NCBI GenBank assembly: GCA_024180945.1
Contig: JAKSGN010000023.1
Coordinates: 1,178,001 to 1,242,000 of the forward strand
From: Macrophomina tecta
Taxonomy: Eukaryota; Ascomycota; Dothideomycetes; Botryosphaeriales; Botryosphaeriaceae
DNA length: 64,000 nt
Direction of reading: 5' to 3'
Shown: positions 21,423-31,826 of the stretch, one piece after another
Layout: the number at the start of each line of letters is the position of its first letter
How positions within the stretch are numbered: position 1 is the stretch's first letter
Position numbers and translations under genes: made by a program
The notes under the pieces: generated by a model
What the model was told of the DNA's origin: nothing
Databases searched by the model: none
What the model saw: only the letters and a program-made list of their open reading frames with translations

Positions 21423-22804
21423 CTAACTAAACAAGATAATTCATTAAACAAGTCCTACTTCTCCTACAAAGTTATGCTACTGAAAATCTATAGCCTAATT
21501 GTCCCTGAATAACAATCCAGCCCGACCTTACCACGCCTCCTCTCGCCTTTACTCCCTTTATGCGGAGTATTGTGGCGCGGACCTTGAATAAAATTTCACA
21601 CCCTCCGACAAGGTTCTATAGAGGTGATGATAGCTAAAAAAGTTTTTATTATGGTGTACAATCCATGGAAGCACATAAATTATCAGAAAAATCTGTAACA
21701 TTTATCTAAGTGAATTTGTTACGCTATAGCTTAAGGCTTTTATCATTTGTGCAGGTGTTCATATATTAGTACTTGCCCCCCTCCTTGGCTTTCATCCACC
21801 AATTTCCGAGGGAGAATTGTGCACTTCATGCTCGGAGAGGAACATGAGCGTCGAAACAGACGCGCTCCTCGACAGGAAGTTCAAATGGGCCACGCCAAAT
21901 CCTCTACAAACATTCACACGCCGTAACGATGCTTGAAATCCCAGATACTCTTTTTTCCTTAGGGTAAACTTTATCAAGAGGACTCCGAAACCATTGCGAT
22001 GTTGGATTGAAGGAAGCAATCAATCTTTCTTCTCTTAGGAATATTTGATATTTTGCACTGTTCAGGACTTGCATTGCTACCATGCTATGCAGTCACGGAA
22101 CATACGTTCATGTGAACTGGCTGGGTCATTCGACTTACTTAGAATTCTTGCGGCGGCAGCAGTTATACCCATCACAGCGCCGCTTGCAGACCTCCTAAAC
22201 GCGCGTTTTTCGATCGATCACAAGCAGCAGCTCACGCAACTCACGCAACTCACGCAACATACGTCGCACGCGTAACAGATGCGCGCTAATGATCGAACAT
22301 TAACGGTGAATCCAACCGGAAAGGCAAACATTGAGGCGTGGCAGTAGCTTATGGTAACCGCGTTCCTAGAATAGTTCAAAAGGCGGCGTATCGTGTGGTG
22401 TGGTATGGAGGCGCGGCACAGGCGGCTGATACGATGCGCATCCGTGCCAGCCTGGTTTCTTGCCCCCACGGCCGACGGCGGCCTGGTAAATTAATCCAGT
22501 CCCCGTATAAGATTTACTCACTCCTGCCCATCGAGCCTGCCCTCATCACACGACCCACCTTCCCCTATTCGCCTCTTGTGAAGCCGTTGAATCAATTGAC
22601 AGGCGACCGAAGAGGACATCTCCTCCTGTCTCCACAAGTTGGTCGCTGATGGCCTTATTGCGTTGAAGATATAGGAAGGAAATCTTGCAAACTTCCCTTT
22701 TGGAACGTGAGTTCGTCCTCTACTAGACTACTTCTACGTTTTTCTTTTCTTCACCAACCAACAAACGCGTGGCAGCTCATCCCCTATACCTCTTCGACTC
22801 CAAC
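21423..22804. other. Intergenic, no gene recognised
   Basis: Includes three tandem copies of CTCACGCAA at 22231-22257 (read on the minus strand as a Cys-Val-Ser repeat, which explains a Cys-rich ORF there). No other supported feature. Confidence 0.35.
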
Positions 22805-23795
22805 ATGACAAACAGTCGGAATCGCTACCCAAGGCGCGAACGTATCATCCCCGCAAACGCTGTCGCTCAGTCACCCGTCTCTTCCAGGCATAGTCTGCGC
22901 CTCGCGAAGAACGGGGATGATTCTTCCTCCGCCATTGCGAGGCCGAAAAGTCGCACTCAAAAGCCGAGAAAGATAAGGCGTTATTGCCCTGCAAACCAAA
23001 TTCTTCAGGAAACAACGACAAAATACTACATCGAATGGGCCGACGATCCAAAGACTGGAATGAGCTACCCACCCACCTGGGAACCAAAAAAGTACGCGAA
23101 CATTCCACTGGTCAATCATTGGGAACAAAAAAAGCGTGATTCTCTTGTTGCAACCGACTAGTATTCATGGAGTATCACCTCCAGGAGCACAGGAGTGGAA
23201 TTCCAGCTCCGCTCAAAATCGACTGCCAGGGAGCAAAGAAATAGGGAGCGATATGGCTAGGGAGTCGCTAAGTACCATGAGTGATTTGAGCTCGGGGCTC
23301 TCTGGATCGCGTTTCCCAGGGAAACACCGCACACAGGGGGAAGCCCCAGGGCAGACACCCAGTTTAGCGGCATCTTCACCCATAACTGGCCCATATGAAA
23401 AACCTCTGTCATTGCTACAGACGACGGAGCCAGAGGAAGGAGCCAAGTTATGGATCTGCAGAGACCAAGGAGAAAACGAAAATTGCAAAAGAACACTGCG
23501 TCCGCGGGTGTGCCGACCGAATTACGCCCAGCTCCCACAGCCTATGAGAGCGGTCTCTTCGCCAACCCGTGCAGATTTGGCTGAACAGCTTGAAGAGATC
23601 ACTCACCGCGGTATCTTGGGCGGCCCGAGTAACTACTCGTCGAATGCCCAATACCGTGCAGCGTGCGCGGCCGAGGCAGCATCGCAGAACGGGGATGACG
23701 AGATTGTGGATAAGATGCTGGATAACCCGCGCGTTATTCAAATACTGGAGAGGCTGCGGAATTTGACTAATGAGATCGATGAGGAGAAGAGGTAG
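22805..23795 (+). CDS. Chromodomain-like protein, two exons
   Basis: From ATG 22805 the N-terminus is basic and disordered (about residues 1-60). A chromodomain follows at about residues 60-110: RRYCPANQILQETTTKYYIEW, then PPTWEP, NIPLVNHWEQKK; the aromatic KYYIEW and TWEP positions match the methyl-lysine-cage layout. A 49-nt intron at 23136-23184 (GTGATT...CCAG, phase 1) removes the in-frame stop at 23159 and joins to a second exon ending ...LRNLTNEIDEEKR. Predicted 313 aa. The C-terminal part is low complexity, then helical (QILERLRNLTNEI), possibly a dimerisation helix. Such proteins bind histone tails. Chromodomains also occur in retroelement integrases, but no integrase is adjacent. The intron is an inference; without it the product is 118 aa. 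Confidence 0.55.
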
Positions 23796-24539
23796 TATTG
23801 GATTGAATGCAGGTTCAGCTCGCCAGATGATAAGTGGCTTTGACTGAGGGAGAGGGCCAAGAGCTGCTTCTTATGACCAGAATGTAAGGCCGATTGTTTC
23901 AGGAAGTATCTGCGTGCTTTCTTAAAACCGTATCCCAACAGAATAGCAAGGTAGTAATGGCGTGGTAAATTGTTGAAGTATAATCTTATCCGCGAACTTT
24001 CATGACCCTCGAAATTTTAGGGCAGCATGAATGGATCAATTTCTCCTTGTCTACCTTACAGCCGTTGAATGAACGTCTACGTATACACTAGACAGAGCAA
24101 TAAGCGAGGAGATACAGATTAGAGGGCACGTAAAATATCGAGCCGTAGGGAGAGGCTAGATTCCTTCTACTAGATACGCTGTAAAATATGCGCCTGAGCA
24201 GATCCTCGCAACGGGTAGCACGGTATTGTAGATATCTTTTTTATGTTGTCCCCTCTCGGTTGCGGCGAATGTTCAGAGATGCAGGGACAGTAATACGACG
24301 AGTGATGAGTATTTATACGCTAGAGAGGAAATTTCTCTGATTGAGGGATGTGGAGCAATCTGCTCGGCAGAAGTTTGAATTTTTTTTTTTTTTTTTTGAG
24401 GTTCTTTTCGTGCCCGAAAACCACTTTGTCGCTTCGGAATTGAATACTTTCCCTGTGTAATAACAACACACTAACTCACTTGCGCTTTCCAGGTTTACAG
24501 GTGTGTTGGCTGAACTTCAGCCGCGTGCGATTAAAATTC
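23796..24539. other. Intergenic, no gene recognised
   Basis: No supported gene. A T18 run lies at 24380-24397. Confidence 0.35.
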
Positions 24540-24660
24540 CCCATATTCCCCGCACTGAATCAGTGGACTCGGTCCAAACATCCTTTTGAGGAATTTTCCC
24601 AGATTTCTTCGCCATTTCATTGCAGTATAAATTAGCCTTCGTGCATTGAGTTTTGTAGCC
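24540..24660 (-). pseudogene. Decayed copy of the small 17892-18104 family
   Basis: Minus-strand reading gives LGKFLKRMFGPSPLIQCGE, matching MGNFFKKMFGPSSVLQCDD in the other copy, followed by an early TAA where the other continues. DNA similarity also covers the CACTGAATCAGTGGACTCGG-type block, so this is a duplicated segment rather than chance. Confidence 0.5.
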
Positions 24661-24908
24661 TTATGTTATAAAAAAAACTGACTTGGGACAGGGAAACGAC
24701 GTTGTCTATAAATCACTGTAGATCGTTAAGTTACATATTATGGAACATGAGCGCAAGCGCAGATCGAGCAATTCCTTGTCGCCTGATTTATATACACTTC
24801 TTATTCGAAAAGTGTTGGTGTGCAGATGGTTAATAAAGGGACTATAGGAGCCGTATGTGGTAAGCAGAAGCAAACGGAACAATGATAATAACCACTAAAT
24901 ATAGTTGA

Positions 24909-25155
24909 TGTTGGTTAACAGCAGGTTTTTAATCTTTTATCGAAATCGTAAAGTCAGAACGAATAAATTGAATTCTGCCTGGCTCTCTAAGAGCCGTTAA
25001 GTGAATGTCTTTATATACACTGCATTGAAGCATAACCGAGGAAACAGTAGATACGAGGGAAAGTAGAATACCGAGGTGTAGTAGGGACCGAGGAAGGAAC
25101 CAATGTAGGGCCTGCGGAAACAATGGATGGAAAATGATGGGCGTAGTGGTTGACA
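24909..25155 (-). repeat. Diverged LTR related to family C (247 bp)
   Basis: Ends TGTTGG... and ...TTGACA. The middle (TATATACACTGCATTGAAGC, then ATAACCGAGG) parallels family C (TATATACATAAATGAGTGC, then ATAACCGAGG) in order and spacing. An older copy or a related family. No target-site duplication was seen. Confidence 0.5.
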
Positions 25156-25335
25156 TCTTTTAAATCGATATTTAGTCTTTATCTCTACCTCTCTTACTCC
25201 CCTCTTTCTTCTATCGAAACTCGATAATACCCTTAGTGCTGCTAATATGCAACATGACTCAGTCGACGATCCTTTTTAAGTAGTACAAGTTGCGCTGCTT
25301 CCTCCGCCTTTTAAAAACCTCGTGAATATATTCTA

Positions 25336-26844
25336 ATGATTTTTGCCGGGCGACTAGCAACTATGGTATGCCCTCGGTCTATACGTGGCAATCAGCTGAC
25401 TAAGGTTCTAATCGCTTGTGTTGCATCGTTAATTTTGTTAGTCTGCTATCGCCCCTTAAGCCATGCACACGCCGGTACTAGATACAACTCATTCGCGCCT
25501 TTTTCTTCGCATGAGTCCGCGCCAGGTCGTTCAGGACCCCAAATTCCCCCTGGCTACGCGCTCCACGTCATAGATTCAGAATGGTGCGAAAGCAAGTACG
25601 ACATTGCATATATCACCTCCTTCGGGCGACAAACCTACTGCGACCCAAGCAGGTCTGATTCGTTCTTAGACTGCTTCAGCACGCAGATAACGGATGAGCG
25701 CAAGGATATTTTCTGCATTGCCGGGAAGACATCGCTTGTGCAAAAGTCTAAGAAGCCGTACTTCGAAGTCGACTGCACGCCGTGGACCAGCGAAAACACG
25801 AATAGCCAGAGGGCAACGCTGAATGCATACTCATTCCCGAGATACATGTATGACACAGGGCCGTACTTTATATTTCACGAACACATCCCAGTCAGGTCGG
25901 GAGCAGCATCAGAGCATTCCTGCACGTATGGTTCGAGCTCCTCGCGCTACATATTACTGGTTAAGCGTGAAGGTGAGGGAAATCTATGGCATTCGTTGTT
26001 GGAGATATTCTCCCTGTACCTTACCATCGACGTCATGCGTGTTACGCCCCGCGACCCTTCAGAACCAAACGGGGAGCCGCTCCTACCGACTGCGGATATA
26101 AATTCGACGCAGGTAGTAATACTTGACGAGCACCCGGAAGGCCCTTTCTACGAGCTCTGGAAACTCTTCGCTCCCCTCCCTGTGGTCCGGAGCAATGATT
26201 TTCTCTCCACTCACATTCATAGATGCTTTGAAAAAATTGTCATACCTCTCGCGGGTGGTAGCAATCCCCTCTGGCAAGGAGACTGGGATGCGGGAGCTTG
26301 CACGCATTCACAGCTCCTGGACACATTTGTCGAGCGTATTCTTTCTCAGCATGGGCTTGAAAGTTCTTCCAGATCCACTCCCGCGGATAGTGGCGTGGAG
26401 CTGACGCTCACGTTCATCGACAGGCGGTCATCGAGAGTTCTTATCAACGCTACGAAACATCTGAATGACTTACGGCAGCGGTTCCCAATGATCAAATTAC
26501 AAGCCTGCGACTTTGCGGCCATATCATTCGGCGAACAATTAAGAATTATCCGGAGCACCGATATTCTCGTTGGCGTGCACGGTGCTGGAATGACGCATTC
26601 GATGTTCCTCCCGCCTGAGTCGAGCGTTGTCGAGATATTACCTCACAACCTCGATTATAAGGTGTACAGAAACTTAGCGAAGCTGAAGGGCCACAAATAT
26701 TTCAGCGCTCATGCGGAGCCAGGGATGAGCAGTGACTGGCACGATTTAGACGTAGAGATTCATGATGATCGATTTATCGAGCTCGTTGAAGCTGGAATCA
26801 GAGCTGTACTACACAAAGGGAGTAGAGCTGAAGATGTCGTATGA
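25336..26844 (+). CDS. GT61-family glycosyltransferase (DUF563), type II membrane protein
   Basis: A single-exon frame of 502 aa. The start at 25336 is preferred because the decayed paralogue at 7731-8276 aligns from about the same point; ATG 25363 is an alternative. A short basic N-terminus and one hydrophobic anchor (about residues 23-39) predict a type II Golgi protein. The lumenal region has conserved Cys positions, and the catalytic DUF563 core carries ILVGVHGAGMTHSMFLP near residue 410, the family's signature, followed by VVEILPHNLDYKVYRNLAK. In plants GT61 enzymes are xylosyl- and arabinosyltransferases; fungal members are mostly untested, so donor and acceptor are unknown. The frame is intact throughout, unlike its truncated paralogue. 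Confidence 0.88.
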   Translation: MIFAGRLATMVCPRSIRGNQLTKVLIACVASLILLVCYRPLSHAHAGTRYNSFAPFSSHESAPGRSGPQIPPGYALHVIDSEWCESKYDIAYITSFGRQTYCDPSRSDSFLDCFSTQITDERKDIFCIAGKTSLVQKSKKPYFEVDCTPWTSENTNSQRATLNAYSFPRYMYDTGPYFIFHEHIPVRSGAASEHSCTYGSSSSRYILLVKREGEGNLWHSLLEIFSLYLTIDVMRVTPRDPSEPNGEPLLPTADINSTQVVILDEHPEGPFYELWKLFAPLPVVRSNDFLSTHIHRCFEKIVIPLAGGSNPLWQGDWDAGACTHSQLLDTFVERILSQHGLESSSRSTPADSGVELTLTFIDRRSSRVLINATKHLNDLRQRFPMIKLQACDFAAISFGEQLRIIRSTDILVGVHGAGMTHSMFLPPESSVVEILPHNLDYKVYRNLAKLKGHKYFSAHAEPGMSSDWHDLDVEIHDDRFIELVEAGIRAVLHKGSRAEDVV

Positions 26845-27061
26845 TGGTATCAACGTATTATATTTTTAAATTCTGTGTCTGTCTTTACAACTGTCATTTC
26901 ATCCAGCTTTGATGCTATCGGCACTTCAAGAAGTTCATCCGTCGGTAATCCTACTTGAGGAATTCGTTTTGTGCTTTTTCCGTTACTTCATATGCCGCTC
27001 ATTCTGCCAAGCTAGTTTTCTAGGCTATTGCGGTATATGTCGAGTACTGTGTGGCTGCGGG
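26845..27061. other. 3' flank of the GT61 gene
   Basis: AT-rich, presumably carrying the 3' UTR of the GT61 gene. No separate gene. Confidence 0.35.
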
Positions 27062-27475
27062 ATACAGTCGCTTGCAAAATCGGCTTCACCCTACCTCGCG
27101 AAAAAAAAAAAGAGATTCTGAGCACATACCACTTCCTCGCGTATTTTTACCTATCAATTGGGATGTATTTTTGTATCACAGCTGATGTTATCACGACCTG
27201 GCTAACTTTATACCCTCGCAATTTAGGGGATACCCCAGGTTCACTGTCAAGTCAACATTTTCTCAGGTCTAGAATTCTACCAAATACCTATCATCAATGG
27301 CTTACGTATGGCTGGAAAACGAGGTGTTGAAGACTTTGGGCGGCTAGTATACTGATGAGTCTTTTGTAGCCGTAAAATGGCGGCTTTAAAAAAAAAAATG
27401 ATGCGTAGAAATGGTCCGTGCTCACAACTTTTTCTTCGCGAGGTAGGGTGAACCCGATTTTGCAAGCGACTGTAT
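27062..27475. mobile_element. Non-autonomous element with ~80-bp imperfect terminal inverted repeats
   Basis: The left arm starts ATACAGTCGCTTGCAAAATC (27062 onward). The reverse complement of the right arm ending at 27475 starts identically. The similarity runs through a CACCCTACCTCGCGAA block, an A-rich tract and a GAGCAC...CC block to about 27147 and 27396 respectively. The enclosed about 250 bp has no ORF of note. I could not find a clear target-site duplication, so superfamily is unknown; a decayed MITE or a foldback element fits. Confidence 0.65.
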
Positions 27476-27509
27476 GGAGTGTTTCGAAAGACGTTGATTA
27501 GTTTAATTT

Positions 27510-27679
27510 TGTTAGAACAAGTGATGGGACAGCTTATTCAGTAGTAATGGGATGAATTGGCATTGATTGGCATGAAGAGGGAGAGGGTAGGTGACCCGAC
27601 CGCCTCTTATACGAGTGATTGTAGCTAAGTGATGTGGTGTGATAATAAGGAGACCTTGAACCACGTGATTGGTCCAACA
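27510..27679. repeat. Solo LTR, family D copy 2 (170 bp)
   Basis: TGTTAGAACAAGTG ... CACGTGATTGGTCCAACA, with a perfect duplication AATTT (27505-27509 and 27680-27684). Compared with copy 1 (8987-9214) it is about 58 bp shorter, with similar ends. It sits 34 bp from the inverted-repeat element. Confidence 0.85.
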
Positions 27680-28165
27680 AATTTCTCTTCCTTTTTTTTT
27701 TCGGTTCTCACCTATGCTTAACATCCGCCCAGACTTACAGAGTCTTGCGCCCAAGTAGCAATTCGAGCAGGGGGACAAGTCATTTTAATTTACACACTGT
27801 ACCAGATCAGTTAATAGACCTATTATCCAAATCATGAAATTTTCTATTTCATCCCTCATTCAGCAGCATTGGTTGATATTGGCAGATCGTTTTTCTCGCG
27901 CACCCTCATTCTGTAGAAACAATTCTTCCTGTTATTGAAATATTAATTCGAAGAGTGGACAAATCTGGGGCTATATAACCCAAAATTATTCGTTTTACCT
28001 TCAGAATCATTATACAAAAATTTAATTAATATGTCTTCTACTGGTTATTGCTGGTAATGGGAAAAGGTTCAATGCTGACTGTCAGACATCATTTACACTC
28101 AAGTCCTGTGCAGGTCAACTAACAAAACCTCCTCAGATAGGCTCAGCGCGCCATTGTCACAAACA
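27680..28165. other. Promoter region of the MFS gene
   Basis: AT-rich, with TATATAA near 27973. No gene. Presumed to hold the MFS transporter promoter, which begins immediately after a solo LTR. Confidence 0.4.
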
Positions 28166-30004
28166 ATGGCTGCTTTGATGAGGTCGGGATCCACATCGAG
28201 GCCGGCAAGTGCAAGGATGAACAAAGTCCGGGTTAAGCTAGGGAGTCAGGCCATAGAGCCTCCGCAGAACATCGTCCAGCCTGCATTCAGTCCCAGTTGG
28301 CGATTCTACATTGCATTCAGCTCCCTTTCAGTCATTTCCCTAATGGCTGCGCTTGATGCAACCAGCATCTCGGTCGCTCTACCAGTGAGTACATAATTTT
28401 TTTTTTTCCGCAATACAGCAGTAGAGAAAAAGAACTGACAATTGATCAGATCATGGCCAAGCTCCTCCGGGGCTCCGCCATCGAAGCATTTTGGGCCGGC
28501 ACGTCCTTCCTCTTGACCTCGGCAGTTTTTCAGCCAGTGCTCGGCTCCTTTAGCAATGTGTTTGGACGCAAACGCATGGTTGTCCTCTCACTGGCTTTCT
28601 TCGGCGTCGGCGCAGCCGTGGCCGCCGTCGCAGGCAACTTCACCGTCATCCTTGTTGGCCGCAGCATTCAGGGTATCGGCGGCGGCGGGATTATTGTGAT
28701 GACCGGAGTTGTCATCACTGATTTGGTGCCACTGCGTGAGCGCGGCAAGTGGTTCAGCGCGATCAGCTCTATGTGGGCGCTCGGCACCGTCTTTGGGCCC
28801 CTGCTTGGTGAGTTAGAAAGAACTTCAGGAAAGCCCTGTACATACATATGTATAAGCGAGACGCGATGACCGACTCTCATTCATAGGCGGCGGCTTCGCT
28901 GAGAATGCCTCTTGGCGCTGGATCTTCTGGATAAATCTGCCGTTCATCGGCGCCGGGCTGCCTCTCGTGATCATCTTCCTGAAGCTACACTTGAAGCCCA
29001 GCTCCTTCCTGCACAAGCTCCGTCACATTGACTGGTTCGGCGTAGCCGTCTTCGTCCCATCCCTGACCGGACTTCTGGTTCCCATCACCTGGGGCGGTGT
29101 CATGTACTCGTGGTCCTCGTGGCAGACGCTCATCCCACTCATCGTCTGCGCCGTCGCCATGGTCTGCTTCATTGTCTACGAGGACCGCTATGCCACGAAC
29201 CCGCTCATCCAGACGCGCGTCTTCAAGAACCGCACCGCCGCCTCCACCTTTGCGCAGACGCTACTGCACGGCCTGGTGCTCTGGTCAGAGCTCTACTACA
29301 CGCCGCTCTACTACGAGGCGGTCAAGGCCTACTCGCCTGTCCTCGCCGGCGTTGCCCTCTTCCCGCAGACATTTACCGTCGCGCCCGCCGCTATAGCAAT
29401 CGGCTTCGCCATCGCCCACACCGGCCACTACCGCTGGGCTCTCTGGAGCGGCTGGTCTCTGACCACGCTCGGCTTGGGTCTGATCGTCTATCTCGACGTC
29501 GATACCAGCGTCCCCTCTTGGATCTTTCTCAACCTCGTTCCGGGCCTCGGCACCGGTATCCTCTTTCCGTCGATGAGCATAGCCGTTCAGGCGGCATCGA
29601 GGGCGTGCGATCAAGCCGCCGCCGTGACCATGTTCGCCTTCCTGCGCGCGCTCGGTCAGACGCTGGGCGTGGCTATCGGCGGGGTCGTGTTCCAAAACCA
29701 GGTCAGGCAGAAGCTGCAGACATACCCGTCGCTGGCGCTCGATGCAATCGCGCTGTCCAAGGATGCGAGCGGCCTCGTCGAGGTCATCAAGAAAATGCCC
29801 TCCGACAACCAAGAGAAGGTTCTGCTGCAGGCCGCGTATGTGTCTGGATTGCGCCGCGTCTGGATCATCATGTGCGCGCTCGCGGCAGTCGCGGGCGTGG
29901 TCAGCTGCTTCGTCGAAGGCCTGCCGCTCGATCAGGCGTTGGCGACAGAACAAGGGCTCAGGGAAGAGGAGGACGTGATTGATGCTGAGAAGCAGCGAGC
30001 CTGA
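28166..30004 (+). CDS. MFS multidrug/toxin efflux transporter (DHA-type, about 14 TM), three exons
   Basis: Exons 28166-28384, 28450-28807 and 28887-30004 join cleanly to 564 aa. Intron 1 (65 nt) runs GTGAGT...ACTGAC...TCAG, and intron 2 (79 nt) GTGAGT...ATAG. Start is the ATG at 28166; the upstream TTG is not used. MFS motifs are intact: motif A GSFSNVFGRKR (residues 105-115), motif B with R144 in VGRSIQGIGGG, motif C LGTVFGPLLGGGF (about 184-196). About 14 hydrophobic segments follow in the pattern of drug:H+ antiporters, including the loop KLRHIDWFGVAVF between TM6 and TM7. These proteins sit in the plasma membrane and export drugs or secondary metabolites; no metabolite cluster is visible here. 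High GC at third positions supports a real gene. Confidence 0.93.
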
Positions 30005-30722
30005 GCAGCGTAGCACGACTGACTGATGATGATAGAACAGACTTTCGGGTACAGTTTAGAGGAGGCGCGGTGTGGACTACCCTTCTCTGCGCGCTTGTTG
30101 CATACTCCGCTTTTGCTTTTCTCTATTTACTTTGGTTGCATATGTCCATTCCGCATTAGGAGAGGGGAGACAAGATTAAGAATAAGCTTGACAGCCGAGA
30201 TATACAAAATTTCCAAAATGTAGAGTCATTTTTTGAGTGTAGAGACTGCGAGCCTTGAACCATAAAAGAAATCGGTCTTGCCCGTGACGGAGATGTCACA
30301 TCCTCTCGTATCCCATATTCCAATGCCATGATTTTTAAGTCGCTTGGCCTGATAATCTCTAGCCAAACCCACATATTGGCCGAGAATTATCACGTCGCAA
30401 GAGAAAAGCCTTGCCACCATGCTTAATATCCGAACTTCCTATGGTATATGATGAGGCCACAGTTTCTTAATACAACAGAAGAGAGAACTTATTGAATACA
30501 AGGACGAGTTAGATAATTTGTCTAGCTGATTTAACTGTTACTAGAGAATTGGGAATTGAGAAAATTGTGAATCAGTCATCTCAACGAGTTTCAACGCCAT
30601 CACACAACATCTTCGTATCTCCCCCTCGGTGTAGCACGGCTCTAATACTAGCTTCAACAGGCGGTTCTTGTCGATCTCTACGTCCGACCATGCGCGGCAA
30701 ACGCCCGTGTGCTATCAATTCC
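30005..30722. other. Intergenic, 3' of the MFS gene
   Basis: No gene recognised; short opposite-strand frames without motifs. The last five bases (ATTCC) are the left target-site duplication of the 68-bp element at 30723. Confidence 0.35.
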
Positions 30723-30790
30723 TGTTGGACCGAAAAAAGCACGACGCCGCACTTAGATTCAGTGCGAATTGATTGATTTATGTTCCAACA
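30723..30790. repeat. 68-bp LTR-like element, family A copy 3
   Basis: Inverted relative to copies 1, 2 and 4. Exactly 68 bp, ends TGTTGGA/TCCAACA, perfect duplication ATTCC (30718-30722 and 30791-30795). It lies between the convergent MFS and bZIP genes, 155 bp from the bZIP stop codon. Confidence 0.88.
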
Positions 30791-30944
30791 ATTCCACATG
30801 TCTACGCACATGCTACCGCTCCAGCACCGGCAAGGCGTGGAGTGTTAAGAGGCCAAGATCTCAAAAAAAAAAAAAAAAGGGGCGGCCACACACGCGTGAT
30901 TTCTGAATTTGTCATCGTGCGTAATATTGCAATGCAAGTTTGTT

Positions 30945-31826
30945 TTAATAGCCTGGGCGGAATTGCGGTCGAGCAGACAGCCTGGCGTGCTCGAGCGCAA
31001 GTAGCTGAGAAAAAAGCCCCATCAACCTTTCACCATCGCTGCTCTGCATCACCGCGCCTTCCGCTCCTGTTGCGAGATTAGATGGCCACAGGCCACCGAG
31101 GTCGGACGTGAGCGCATTGTTGTGCTGATGACTCAGCGGCAGATTGTAGGTCGAGGAAAGGTCGACTGAGCCGTAGAATGGCTTGGAGTGATTGAACGTA
31201 TGGGAACCGTCCCGCATAGCCGGTGAGACGGACTCGACATTTGTATCGCTCCCAGACACCATTTCATGATCTTGGTTCTGTGGTTGTTGAGGTATCATAT
31301 GAGAGGAGATTGAGCTCGCGCAAAGGCCTTGCTGCAGATCGTTCGAGGCCCTAACGTCGTCCATCTCCTGTTGGCTATCTTCCACCTGCAGTAACTTTAC
31401 ATCGTCTTTTCCTTTCGGAGAACTATTTTTAGAGAGTAATCCGTCGCTTTCCGGGGTGCGGAGAACCAGCGACGGCTCACCCGTTAGCATAGCCGACCTA
31501 GCGCTACTCTGGTTTGTTTCCGCTTGTGTTACTCCAAACAACTGCTGGAACTCGCGGTCTTCATATTCAAGATAACTTAAAAAGTCCTGATCATCGCCAT
31601 TGGCAGGGACTACAGGTTCCGCTCTAGTGCTGAATGCGACCTGATTATCAAGTCTCGATTTCAACAACGTGTTCTCTTTCTGTGCCGCTTCCAGAGCGGA
31701 CTGGAGCTTAGACATTTCGTCCCTCATAGAACTAAAGCTGCTTCTTAAGTCATCCAGCTCCTTTTGCCTCTTTTCGCGGAACTTCTGCTGCGCTCTTTTG
31801 TTCTGCTCCTTACGACGGTCTGCCAT
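30945..31826 (-). CDS. bZIP transcription factor, Yap/Pap1-like basic region
   Basis: A single frame of 293 aa from ATG 31826. Residues 3-24 form a basic region RRKEQNKRAQQKFREKR with the N-x2-AQ-x2-FR pattern of fungal Yap/Pap1-type bZIP proteins. A leucine zipper follows at about residues 25-58 (LDDLRSSFSSMRDEM, then LQSALEAAQKENTLLKSRL). The rest is acidic and Ser/Gln-rich, a likely activation region, with no second domain. The typical Yap1 C-terminal Cys-rich redox domain is absent, so this is not Yap1 itself. The basic region begins two residues from the start, so an upstream exon is possible. Convergent with the MFS exporter, which makes co-regulation a guess, not a finding. Confidence 0.85.
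   Translation of the reverse strand: MADRRKEQNKRAQQKFREKRQKELDDLRSSFSSMRDEMSKLQSALEAAQKENTLLKSRLDNQVAFSTRAEPVVPANGDDQDFLSYLEYEDREFQQLFGVTQAETNQSSARSAMLTGEPSLVLRTPESDGLLSKNSSPKGKDDVKLLQVEDSQQEMDDVRASNDLQQGLCASSISSHMIPQQPQNQDHEMVSGSDTNVESVSPAMRDGSHTFNHSKPFYGSVDLSSTYNLPLSHQHNNALTSDLGGLWPSNLATGAEGAVMQSSDGERLMGLFSQLLALEHARLSARPQFRPGY

Noticed and set aside
22218..22469. Cys-Val-Ser repeat ORF that looked like a Cys-rich peptide
   Set aside because: It is the reverse reading of a 9-bp DNA tandem repeat.
29097..30016. Long ORFs in other frames and on the minus strand over the MFS gene
   Set aside because: Shadows produced by the high GC content of the third codon position.
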